Below, piece by piece: positions 45,371 through 56,050 of a stretch of 64,000 nucleotides of DNA. Numbering within the stretch: the first letter of the stretch is position 1; every line of letters starts with the position of its first letter. The notes under the pieces are model-generated. The model searched no databases, was not told the origin of the DNA, and saw only the letters and a program-made list of their open reading frames with translations. The position numbers and the translations under genes were made by a program. Source of the DNA: Ixodes scapularis (Eukaryota; Arthropoda; Arachnida; Ixodida; Ixodidae); the NCBI RefSeq assembly GCF_016920785.2, contig NW_024609837.1:48362745-48426744 (forward strand), read 5' to 3'.

Positions 45371-45739
45371 TAAAATTTGATTAACTCGCTTTCCGCCCTT
45401 GTCCACTTCGTCATATTGTCAAACGTCAAACATACAACCAAATTTCATTTGTCGTTCAATCTTCAAAATACGCAATTGTTTAATTGGTCCAGATACCTCG
45501 AATAACTTCACTTTAAGGATGTTAACAATAGTTAACCAATTATATGAGACTCGTGCAAAATAGATCCATCAGCTAGTGTCTTGGCGAGTATTGGCTTCCT
45601 TTCTTTTAAACGCTTCCCTCTCTATCTGGCGAGTACATATAACAAGAATGTCTTGGTCTCCTTTCTTTTCAACACTTTCTCTCTCTCTCTGGTGAGTAGA
45701 TACGGCTTATTGCTTCCACGACGGAAACAGGCCCATATA

Positions 45740-45935
45740 TCACTCTCAGGGACTATATTTGCACGCGTATATGGCGATATCTGGCCGTATTTCCGCACTT
45801 ATATGGCCACATCTAGCAGTATTTGCCCACTTATATGGCGGAATATGGCCGTACTGGCTCCCATATATTGCAGAATATGGCCATATTTGACTCCTTATAT
45901 TATCATATGTAGCCGTATATAAAATACATCAGGGT
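45740..45935. repeat. ~33-bp tandem repeat built on TTATATGGC
   Basis: Units begin CTTATATGGC or CCATATATTGC and contain AATATGGCCGTA. About five to six degenerate units occur at 32-37-bp spacing. Confidence 0.65.
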
Positions 45936-46384
45936 CATATCTGACATTTTGGTACGGATACTTCTGTGGGAATGAATTCCCGAGGGAATGTCAATTCTGG
46001 ATGTTTGGATTGGTTAGTGGCACCTCTGGCTTAAGGAAATAGAACCAAATCTGTACTTGAGACGAAACAACTTAAGATGTCTTTATAATGGTTCCAGAAT
46101 TCCGAATGTCAAAATTATATTTCAGATCGACGCGCCAAGCAGCCGCAACAGCGCTTTCAAAATAGCACCGAAACCCCTCCTTCACATCGCTTTCGCTACG
46201 AGAACGGATTCATACGACGCATTATAAAGATATATCTACATTTCTGCGCATCCCACAAGTCTTACCCGAGTAGTCAACAGGGAGTTTTAGGAGATCGCAT
46301 TCAAAGGGCCGCTACCGCTAAGGGCGCGCGCCTCTGAGCACGCATTGAAGTGGCAGCGTCATTTCCCGCTACACACTAAACATC

Positions 46385-46620
46385 GTAACACCCTTGTGGG
46401 TGTAAATGGCTTGTCCTATAACTAACGCCCATTTGGGTGTAGCGACGACGGCGTTATTGCGAACACCCTTAAATTAGGGTGTAATTCCGCTGTAACCCTT
46501 TTATTAGGGCACTATGACTGCGTAGTACGCCCTCTAAATTGGGTGTACCACCGCCAGAAAGGGAAATAAAAAAGGCGCGATTACTAACACCTATAAAGTA
46601 GGGCGTAATAACCCAAAAGA
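46385..46620. repeat. Left subterminal hairpin array
   Basis: Six short palindromes follow one another, such as ACACCCTTAAATTAGGGTGT (46462-46481) and CGCCCATTTGGGTG, spaced 31-65 bp apart. Confidence 0.8.
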
Positions 46621-47144
46621 ATGCACTAAAAATGACTGCAAATGCCTGGTTCACTTTTTATTTTTTAATCAAGGTTTTAACATGTTCTACACAATTTCTA
46701 TAGACGATTGCAAGCAGGTTAATTGGCCGGAGCCATGTCTCTGCTTATGCGGGAAAGTGCGTGCAATTACAAGCGTGCCAAAGGGCAAAGCTACGTTCAC
46801 GCGCACGTCATCAAACTTGGCGAAGGCAAGACTGAAAGAAATATTTCTCTTTTATCCTCGCAATTCCACCACGATTAAGACGCTTCTAAACCAGTGGCGG
46901 TCCGTGCGTGTAAGGTCATGAATATTTCCAATCGGATATTGTTTCATAACCCCTTCAAATTGTACAACCGAAGGCCCTAGTTCAATCTCCAACTGTACTT
47001 TTCTTGGGGCGTTTATGCTTCCTTGCACTGGTGACGTGGACAAAACTGACAAGCTTGCAAAGACGGTACGATCAGGAGTTGCTAGGGACTTAAGCGGCAG
47101 ATCATGTTTGTAAACCGTAACGTGGTCTATTGAAACGGAAGCAG

Positions 47145-47355
47145 GGAGGCTATGTTCGACAAATGTTTCGTTACTCCTAAAAATAAACGGAAGTGGCGGA
47201 AGTGACGATATCGCGTTGGATGGGTTATAGGTTAAAATGACGAAAGTTGCATAGTTTCGCCATTTGACCTTCTAACCAATCAAACGCAATATCGTCGCTT
47301 CCGTCACTTTCGTGTCTTTTTTGGAGAAATGAAACATTTGTCGAACATAGCCGCC
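47145..47355. mobile_element. MITE with ~75-bp inverted arms
   Basis: Left GGCTATGTTCGACAAATGTT and its inverted copy at the right extend through the GTGACGATATCGCGTT-like blocks. About 60 bp separate the arms. A half copy is likely near 19500-19590, and a related terminus lies at 36797. Confidence 0.8.
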
Positions 47356-47404
47356 ATGGACTACTATCAAAAGCATGCTTGCAGAGTAGTTATAAATAAA
47401 ACAG

Positions 47405-47960
47405 TGATCTCATGTAATCCTTGATAAATGCATAATCCGATTCGGGCAGCACAGAACTATCCACAAACACAATGTCGAGGATGAAGGCGGTCACTCACAT
47501 TCAGCGGAAGTTTCGCGGTCGCCGATGAGCACTTCTCTGTCGTGATAGATGCGTAATCCGATTCGGGCAGAACAAAACAACGCAAACACAATGCCGAGGT
47601 TGAAGGCAGTCGATCACATTCAACGGAAGTCTCGCGGCCGCCGATGAGCAGCTCTTTGTCCGAAACGCGTCCAACAAATACAGCACAATAATTCCATAGA
47701 TTCCGACGAAATAAACGACCCTTTCCAAAAAGTTGCCATGAATGTATTCCGGCCGTTCACAACGAAAAACAGGAATACACTGACGGGCGCCCCCCTTTTT
47801 GTAAACCGGACCTACGTGGCCCCTACAACTCACCATAACTTGGCATACGGCAAAGACTACGGCCCCAGTAGCCCATCAGCGCCTCAGAGCCAGTCACGTG
47901 ACAAATTTTCGTCCAAGCGTACTTGTCCTACGGAGAGCTGTCACGTGTTTCGCGCCACCC
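47405..47960. repeat. Dispersed repeat, copy 2, with internal ~120-bp tandem duplication
   Basis: The block running from GATAAATGCATAATCCGATT to GAGCACTTCTCTGTC (about 47420-47541) is immediately repeated as GATAGATGCGTAATCCGATT to GAGCAGCTCTTTGTC (47543-47662). The single-copy counterpart is at 4395-4880. On the - strand a frame with RETSVEC parallels DETSVEC of copy 1. Confidence 0.65.
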
Positions 47961-48540
47961 CTCTGATTGCTAGAAGCGGCCTTCGCACTCGCTCACAGCA
48001 ACACGAAGACACAAAAGAAGGTTTGGAGGCTTATCAGAAGACGAGGTCAAAGGGGGTCGGACAAAGCCGCTAATCTCCCTCTGCTGCTTTGTATTGCCAC
48101 CTGACCTGCCCAGGGAAGGTCGCGAAATCGGACTCGTCAGGACTTGCTTTCGTAGTACAACCTTCAGCGTCTCAAACTGCCACTCATGTAGACGCGCATG
48201 CTCTGGTGCGGACCGCGAGGTCACAAGATAAATACGAAAAACAATTTTGAACGCCGTCGAAGACGGGGTTTCACGTGTACCAAAAAAAAAACCTGAAAAA
48301 AAAAAGCGTCGGGAAGCTAGATATTTTGGTGTAATTACGCAGAGATAAGAGTCGCGTCCCTGGGGGTGTCATTAATCCGGCACTTTCGATTGTCTTGCGA
48401 CCAGAGTGTCGAACCGAAATTTTTATCGGTTCGGTTCCGGTTTGGGTTCACGGCTTTCGGTTCGGTTCCGGTTCAGTTCCAGGGAGCAAGAAATAAGGGT
48501 TCAAACCGGTGCGAACCGGTTCGAACCGGTTTGAACCGCT

Positions 48541-51500
48541 AAATTGAAAATACATTTTCCGCGTTGCTCTCTCGATATACACTATCTACGCCTTACAACG
48601 ATAAACTATATAATTTCTTCGATCGTCTGTGGAATTTACTTTTGTTTTTAGGTACCAAAATTATGAAATTCAGTTATTTAATTTCGACGCAAGAGCAGAA
48701 GAAAATCTACATTAACGTACAGAACGTCGTGTTCATACGACTCAACACGCCTTTGTTTACAAGTCACATATAATTTACCTCAATCCAAATGTTTAAGTAC
48801 AGCAGTAAAGAGTTGAGCTTGTTGGCCCATACCTGTAAATAGATCAGCTTGAAATTTAGAACTTTACTGTATTTTCTTCTCCTTTCTTCATGTTAAAGTA
48901 AAATTCTAAAGTTCAAGTTATCGATTTACACGGTATGAAATGTCGCGAAGTGGGGTAGGTCAGCTAAAATACCCTTGATTGGCACAACTTTGTGTCGCAG
49001 TATTAAAAGTGAAATCGTGATTGTGTCCTTGAACTAAGAAATTAATTACAACACATAAAATTATAAAATGAGTACCTCGTTGCCATACATATCATGAAAT
49101 ATGGTTAACGAAATGCGCTTCACAATATATATGTAATGATAACGACACAACTGAGCTAAAAGCAACGAAATTTTCAAAATGTCACAAAAGTTTTAAGGTT
49201 ATTCTTTTCAGTCTATTTTTATAGAAACACAAAGTGTAAAATCAAAATGCTTGTTGTTCAAACCAAACATTGTTTAAACTGAGAACCGCATGCATGCGAC
49301 TAATCATGCAGCAAGGAGTAATCGCAATCGCTCACTCTAATCTATACGCACCTTCGCACTCAGATCGAATCTGGCCCCCAAGATAGCGCTTGCTCAAGTA
49401 AACATTTTCTTATACAGGATAAGCCGGCATAGCCTGCCTGATGAGGTTTCCTCTTGTCAAGATGTTGGTCCATTTAATTTGCAAATGAGCATTACACTTG
49501 CTAATTGATGATTTCAACGCGTCAGCGTTAAGGAGCTAATGTCGTAAAAAAGCCGATGTCGCTGGCGTGACTGCAAAATCCTGATTGGTCGATAGGGTCA
49601 TGACGTCAGAGCTACATGCCCTCCCGCAAGTATTTCAAACAACACACAATGCTCACATGAAACGAGACATCATGCATGGAATGAGAGTGATTAAAACATG
49701 GCATGTAATGCGAATTAAAGGTCGCCGTATGTTTGAAATTATTTTACTTTTTAAAGTAATTCCTCCTCCTTAAAGAAAAAAAATTCAGAATTTTAGGCCG
49801 GATTTAAACCAAGACCTCTCGGTATCGGGTCAGACGCTTTTGACTAGGCCACGCGAAGCACGCATGCGCGGCAAATGAGAATGCGATGCAAACGAGGCCC
49901 GTTAACGCTATCGCGTTCCACTTTTAAAGGCGAAGCTTGAGCGTCCTCCAAGATTATTTTGTTTTTTAAGTGAAACGAAGATTTTACGTTCTACTCGACA
50001 TGTCAGAGAGTTAGTTGGACACTTTCTGACGGTTTGCGTGAGTAATCGTCATAGTTCCGCCGCGCGCCCTTGTTTACTTTGTTTTTGTCCGGCCCACAGA
50101 CACATAAAAGTAATGTTAACCGCATAAAAGAGTCAATAACATACTTCTACATGTTTGAGAAGTTATATGTGTGAGGAACACATAGTTACTTAAATTAACT
50201 TAAAAATCAGAAATATGTATAAGGTTGTCCCATATCACTTACAACGCGCCTGTCGAGGAGAAAAACGCCGGAAAAAATTGGCAAAACACATTTCAGATAA
50301 TTTGGGAGGCATTGCTTTAGGGTGGTCGGCCCTTTATTTATGTTGTCAAATATTCAGTTAGTAATTAAATATATTTTTATAATGATCAATAAATTTTACT
50401 TTATAAAGTTCACATGACCGCATGAGACCGACGCGGAAGGACGATACTCGAAACTACGCGAGCTGTGGAGTCTGCGTAAAAGTGTTTTTCTGTTTGACTG
50501 ATTGGCAATGTTAAACATCGGGTTGCAGGGTACGCCAAAAAGGACTCCGTGCTCACATGATAGATTGGAAGTCAGATACACGAAATGTGCAAAAAGAAGG
50601 AGATAATTCATGTTATTTTTCTAAATAACCCCTTCCAGACGCCTGACTTCAAAAAGAGATGCGTAAAGATGCACACAATGAAATTCATAATTTTACATAA
50701 AAAGGGTCAAGGACAAACAAAGATTCTTAAAATCTCAGTATAAATCGCATTTAATCAGCTTGCATCAGCTCGAAACTTCGCGAAATACTGCCTCGGGAGA
50801 CTAATGTTATATCAGGTTTTACCTGCACTTGTTTTGGGCACTTTACAAAACGTTGCTTGAATAGTCATGCGCTCTAACATTTCTCTAGGCTGCCATATAT
50901 CATCGCGAGACTACTATAAATACTGCACAACTTTTACAATTAGAACATCTATTGCTAGTGTTGCGAACATCAGATTTTACCATCAATCTGAGCTGTTTAA
51001 CATGGTATGCGCGTGACGTCATAACACTATAGGCTGGTGGTTATTGTGATTTCTTCTTGCTGAGAAAATCGAATTCGATGGTGCAAAATACATGCTGCAG
51101 GTGGTTCAAGCTCAGTGAAAGCCAAGTATATGAAAGGCGCGTATTATTATTTTTAGTGCATCGTCGTGAGAAACAGCGCGAGCGTCTGGCACCACAAAAA
51201 CGTGTTTTTTGCCAAGAGCGTTTTTGCAAAAAAGTAGTTTCCGGAACCACGCTTTTTGGTGTGCGCCGAAGTCGCGGGGATTAGGAACCTTTACAACACA
51301 GTATATTTTTAAAACTAACCCCCTCCCCCCCCAAACGCACGCACGCACTCACGCACAAACACACACACACAATTCTTTTTACAGCGAAGCTGTTAAGGGA
51401 TAGTTTCCCCAGTATCGTGTCCGTCAGCAAACAAATGATGACATTAAACTCTGGACAGCTACCGCCATCTATAAGTGACGACGGCAACCAGACAACCGAC

Positions 51501-51827
51501 TTGCCAATTATCTGGTTGCCGCCGTCGGGCATAGATTGCGTTAACCTCTCCAGTTGTTCTACTCTGTCTTGCCAAATTGCCGCCGGCCATTACTTCATTC
51601 CCACCATAGCACATCTTTGATGGTCTTCCTTCATCACCAGAGTAGAAAGGCTGAAAGTATTCCTTAGGGATATCCTCCTCCGTTTGTGTGTGCTAATTCG
51701 ACACTTTTATTGGTCATCTATTAACAGCAACCCTTCATTGCTTTTACTTTGCACCCCGTGAAGTATAAAGGGGTCATAAAACGATATTGGGTTAGAATTT
51801 TCATGCCTTTGCGGAGGTGCACTTGTC
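48541..51827. other. Interior of the hAT element, mostly unrecognised
   Basis: AT-rich sequence. A tRNA-like SINE head lies at 49795-49865 and a hairpin GACGGCAACCAGA...TCTGGTTGCCGCCGTC at 51481-51529. No coding sequence is supported. Confidence 0.45.
49795..49865 (-). mobile_element. tRNA-like SINE head
   Basis: On the - strand, an A-box-like TGGCCTAGTCA and B-box-like GGTTTAAATCC are about 35 bp apart. The cloverleaf is imperfect (AAAAGCG replaces a normal D-loop), so this is a SINE relic and not a tRNA gene. Confidence 0.5.
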
Positions 51828-52115
51828 CTAGTCTGGCCCAAGTTTACTCGCACAGGCCGCCACTGATTCAGAAGCTTTTTTGTCGCGGTGAAGTTGCGAA
51901 GATAAAATGAGACTATTTATTTCAGTCTTGCCTTCGCAAAGATTGATGTCGTAATCGTGGGATCGAAACCACCCGCCTGACGACAGTCGAGCGCGGCTCA
52001 TGGATTGGACACGAAAACTGCATGAGCACTCGACTTCGCCTGATGACAATCAATGCCTCGTCGGACACTCGAGTAGTGGCTCGTGTCCAACCACTCCGGT
52101 GACGAGAATAGCCGA
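51828..52115 (-). mobile_element. tRNA-derived SINE of a second family
   Basis: On the - strand, CGCGCTCGACTG and GTGGTTTCGATCCC (51957-51970) match the anticodon-arm and T-arm region of the tRNA-like heads common in ticks. The tail GCGAAGGCAAGACTGAA and CAGTGGCGG blocks recur at 46815-46905 on the + strand, an apparent 3' fragment of the same family. Confidence 0.6.
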
Positions 52116-53445
52116 ACTCTAGCAATGCCTGGAGCTCCCCCCCCCCCCCCCCCCCCCCCCCCGGCACGCGTTTTTTTCCTTTAAAACCCCCAGCGCGGCG
52201 GTATGATTAACGTTGGCGGCATAAGACAGGCACCAGGCCACGTGGCCGCTTCTGGTTCCGAGTTGGGGGGATGAAGGATGCTCATATTTCTCTAATTTTT
52301 GGGCGACTGCCATTGCCTAGAAAAACGAACAAAGCCAAGTTCAATCAGTTATTAACGTTAGGGAGTGATTTTGAGTAGTATTTAGTGACGCATATAAATC
52401 TTTTTGTAGCTCCTTTAAGCAAAATACAGAGGGGGTCGAAACTTGGGAAATAACTTGAGAACGACGCTCATGTGAGACTTACAGCGACTGCCGACGTTCG
52501 GCTGTCCCTCAGAGGTCACCGAAATCTTTTTTTTTTATGCAGTCCTTCTGTACACTCATGCAGTTCTATGTAACGTCACATTAATAAGTCGCATTTAGTA
52601 ATTTCAATACTTCTATTCTCGGGGACATCTTTCGGACGCAGTATGCAACAACGAAAAAATGTTTCGGTGCCTCAATGACGTAAAATTGGTCTTGCAACAT
52701 TTTTTTTTCTACTTTCAATAAAGACTGTTAAGAAGTAACCCCTGACGTTGATAGCTTGCGAAAACATCCATTAGTTTTCCCCTCCGCGCAATAGCAGATG
52801 CAGAAAAAATAAAGGAAAGAGACAGCTGTCGATCCCCTCCTCAACTCGCAATTTGAACAAGCAGCCACGTGATCTGACGCTAATTACACATATATATAGA
52901 TGATACCTTCAGTGATCACTATAGTCATGCCTTAGGCGGCTAGGGTTTGGAAAGCAAAAGCTTGGGCTGAGTTTCAGATATTGTTAGAGCCGGGCTATTA
53001 TCATATTTAATTGACATGATCCGTTACCCGAATGTTTGGCGATGCTGATTGTCATGAACCCGAGCACTCGACTCGGGGGTATGAAAATCGCTTACGTCAC
53101 CGTGTCACGTGACTCTCGGTGCGAAATCGTGATGTCATGTTACGTCACGCTGTCAACAAGGTTCAGGAAGTCACATTTAGTGACTTCCTTAAATTAAATC
53201 GAGTTGACGCGGTCAGTCACGTGACGTCACGGGGTCACGTGACATTACTTGACAACATGTATTGACACCATGACGTCACGTAACAACTTGACACATGGTT
53301 AATCATAATGCCATTACAAAAGCGCCACGAAAACCCACAATTTACCATACATTGCAATTCTGTAAACGACGATTTGATCAACACATTTTTTCATTCCCAT
53401 ACGTTCATTGAGTGATACTAACAAAAAAGAAAAAAGAAATGACCT
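52116..53445. other. Non-coding, with poly(C) and palindrome-rich segment
   Basis: A poly(C) run of about 26 bases lies near 52137-52162. From 53090 to 53290 there are many TCACGTGA and TGACGTCA palindromes and one 23-bp perfect palindrome around GGAAGTCAC...GTGACTTCC (53167-53189). Confidence 0.5.
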
Positions 53446-53615
53446 TGAACCGTTTTGAACCGGTTACCGTTATATTTTTTTTCGGTTCGGTTCCGGTTCA
53501 GTTCCAAGATGGCGGAGAAGATTTCGGTTCGGTTCAGTTCCGGTTCGGCTAAAAATAACGGTTTTGTTCCGGTTTTCGGTTCGGTTCGGTTCCGGTTCGA
53601 CACCCTGCTTGCGAC

Positions 53616-54364
53616 ATTGTTTCTTCAGAGCAACACTCCAAAATAAAGCCTCAGTGAAGGTGCTATAAGTAGTGCGAAACCCAGTCAGGTGAGTTTGTAA
53701 TATCCGAAATGAGGGCGCCACAGTTTGTTCAAGTCTTCAGCTTAAAAATTCTTTCTCAGGCTAAAAGTAAGCAGATTTTATTTCGCTTAATATTGCTTTG
53801 TTTTGTTTTTTAACTTCGGATTTTAGGCAGTCAAGAAATAGAAATACCTCGCCGGTATAGCCGATTCACGCAGGACACTCTTGACAGTCAACCAAAAACG
53901 GCGCCACGTACGGTATGTCAGGAGAGCGTCGGTGCGACCCATCCCATTTTTCACAGATATTGGCTAGACCAAAATAATATCGGCACAATCTTTCCGATTT
54001 AATTCCATAACAGTGAAATACTGTGTGCTGCCTAGGTTGTATAATTAGATGTCTTCGTTCGTTTTTTTTTTTTTTGTTTTTTGCGAGCGGAGATGATTTT
54101 TTTTTTTTCAAATCAAGGTTGAACCGATAAAACTGATGCACGCGCGAAACGTAATTTTAGGCTCGTGTCGAACGAAGAGTTTAACAGGAGTTGCAAAAAC
54201 TATTCTCTAGCACTTCCTAATCATACGCGGCTCCATGTGGCGATTAATTATACTCGATGTTTGTACCGCCGTACATCAACAACAGTTTCACCAAAGCAAT
54301 AAATATGAACAGCTATGAAATCATGGGTGTATTTGACAGCATCACCATCACGCCCCTTTCACAC
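53616..54364. other. Non-coding interval inside the 8.2-kb element
   Basis: Poly(T) runs lie near 54065-54076 and 54099-54108. No gene is recognised. Confidence 0.4.
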
Positions 54365-54600
54365 CGTGTGGAGGAAGGGCGTAAAATTCGCCCATACACC
54401 CTTTTTTCACGATTTCAGACACCATCGCTGCAAGTGGGGCGTAAAGAGGGGGTGTAAAGGGTGTAAAACGTCAGCACACCCTTTTTACACCCACCGATAT
54501 CCAGAAATCGTGCAAAAGGCGTGTAAAAGGGTGTTTTTCCTACCCTACACTCTTCTTACACCCTTTTTACATGATTATGGGTGTTACAATGTTTAGTGTG
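54365..54600. repeat. Right subterminal hairpin array
   Basis: Repeated GGGTGTAAAAGG/ACACCCTTTTTACACCC blocks mirror the left subterminal array at 46385-46620. Confidence 0.75.
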
Positions 54601-55282
54601 TACAAATAGCGTGGCCTGAATACACAATCTACAAATACTCTCTAATGGCGCTGCAAGCGTTCTCTCATGAGCGTCACGCGCAAGGCAAGCTGAAACTTTC
54701 GGGTATGACGTCACACCCAAGGGTTCGTTTTACGATTTTTTTTTTCGCGTCTCCTTAGGCGTTTGGCTTTAATTGTCGTTATATCAAAATTATCGGGAAA
54801 AAAATACGACTAATTTTACCCCTAACTCTTTTTTTAGAACCTCTTCAGCTTCGCTTTAAATCTTGCACTGTTTCAATCATTTATAACGAGCCGCACAAGA
54901 GCCATTGGAAAGCCAAAGTTAATTGCTTTGTCACTAACATCCTACAATAAAATCTGTTTGGGCGCCAGTTAAGCCCCTTGGTATTGAGAAACTTGGGACA
55001 AGTTAAGTGTTTTTGAGGCGCGCTGCTTGGACAGCGACGCTTAAAAGTGGCACCTGGCTCTGGAAAGTAAGAAAGTAGAAAACGCGCAAAATATTTCAGC
55101 GTGTGGTTTCGTAATTACCACTGCGAAGGAAAATCGTTTCCCGGAGCATGACATATATGTACTGTTTTTTTTGTTTTTTTTCTTAGAGGCCGAAATTTGA
55201 TTCGTGCAATGTTCAATGTTTTAGCATCTTTGATGTTAGAAGAGCTCTCTTTATATTAGTCATAACAACATGCACTAAACAC
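54601..55282. other. Non-coding interval
   Basis: No gene or repeat family is recognised. Confidence 0.4.
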
Positions 55283-56050
55283 GTGCGAAAGGTGAAGACA
55301 CATAGAAAGACAAAACACAGCGCCGACTATCAACTCAAGTTTCTTCCTACACTTCTATGTGTGAAGCAGGACAAAAGAGTACATAAAAAGAAAAAAAAAA
55401 TAACTGAAAACCTTCGCCTATTACAGTGACTACTTCCTCAGGTTCATAGCTAATAGTTCATATATTATAGTTACAACGAAAGTTTTTTGTAAAGTATAAT
55501 TGTTGTGTCATCATGTCCGAATCGAATGTCATGTGTCGGTTAACTGTGACGTCACTCTTTAACCTATAGATAGCGCGGCTGCTATCAGTATAAAAGCAGC
55601 CATGAGTGTGCCTACGGGTTTGTTGTATTCTTGGCATCATCGAATAAACATGCAAGCTGCAGAAACTGAGTACTTCCCTAGAGGCTAAAACAATAATAGA
55701 TAACGAAAATAGTAAAACATAAAACATGCACTTGTCCGTGTTTGTTCCTTTCTGTGTTTTATTCTTTCTGTCATCTAGCATAGTTCTTTGGAAGATAAGG
55801 CGCACGTTCTTCTCGGCCTCTATAATTTTTCTGACGAGAGCGTCGCCTTCCGTGTCGTTGTTTGCTAAAGAACTATACTACTTGGTAAAGAATTCAGTGT
55901 AATGAGCAAAGCTCTTCAGATTTTTTTTTCTCCTCGTTTTCTATATACCTTGGTCCTGCCTCATACAAAGAAGTAGAAGAAACTTGAGTTGATAGACAGC
56001 GCAGTAGTTGCCGTTCTGTATGTCCTGTCTGAAACCCCTCCATATGTTTC
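55283..56050. repeat. Inverted pair of PLE-like ends
   Basis: CTATCAACTCAAGTTTCTTC occurs on the + strand near 55323 and on the - strand near 55990. Homology extends into GAAGCAGGAC and an A-rich segment on each. The interior has a TATA-like GTATAAAAGCAGCC (55588-55601), which could be a PLE-type internal promoter. Confidence 0.55.

Larger units (their letters stand above)
48402..53607. mobile_element. 5.2-kb hAT-type element with 8-bp target duplication
   Basis: The left terminus CAGAGTGTCGAACCG and right terminus, reverse-complemented, CAGGGTGTCGAACCG are inverted repeats. CTTGCGAC is duplicated at 48394-48401 and 53608-53615. Both subterminal regions (48402-48540, 53446-53607) are arrays of GGTTCGGTTCCGGTTCAGTT-like motifs. 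The interior contains SINE pieces but no hAT transposase frame, so mobility in trans is inferred. Confidence 0.93.
46372..54600. mobile_element. 8.2-kb TA-flanked element with hairpin subterminal arrays (nested)
   Basis: The left end CACACTAAACATCGTAACAC is inverted at the right end (reverse complement CACACTAAACATTGTAACAC). TA flanks both (46370-46371, 54601-54602). Both subterminal regions contain repeated short hairpins of the ACACCC...GGGTGT type. Inside lie a MITE (47145-47355), a dispersed repeat (47405-47960) and a complete 5.2-kb hAT-type element (48402-53607). Without these the element would be under 3 kb. No transposase is seen. TA duplication suggests Tc1/mariner-like transposition, but the CACTA-like string near the end is an alternative reading. 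Confidence 0.68.

Noticed and set aside
46372..46420. CACTA (EnSpm) transposon end
   Set aside because: CACTA occurs two bases inside the repeat, but TA duplication outside CACACTAAACA fits better than the 3-bp duplication expected for CACTA elements (ACA versus TGT).
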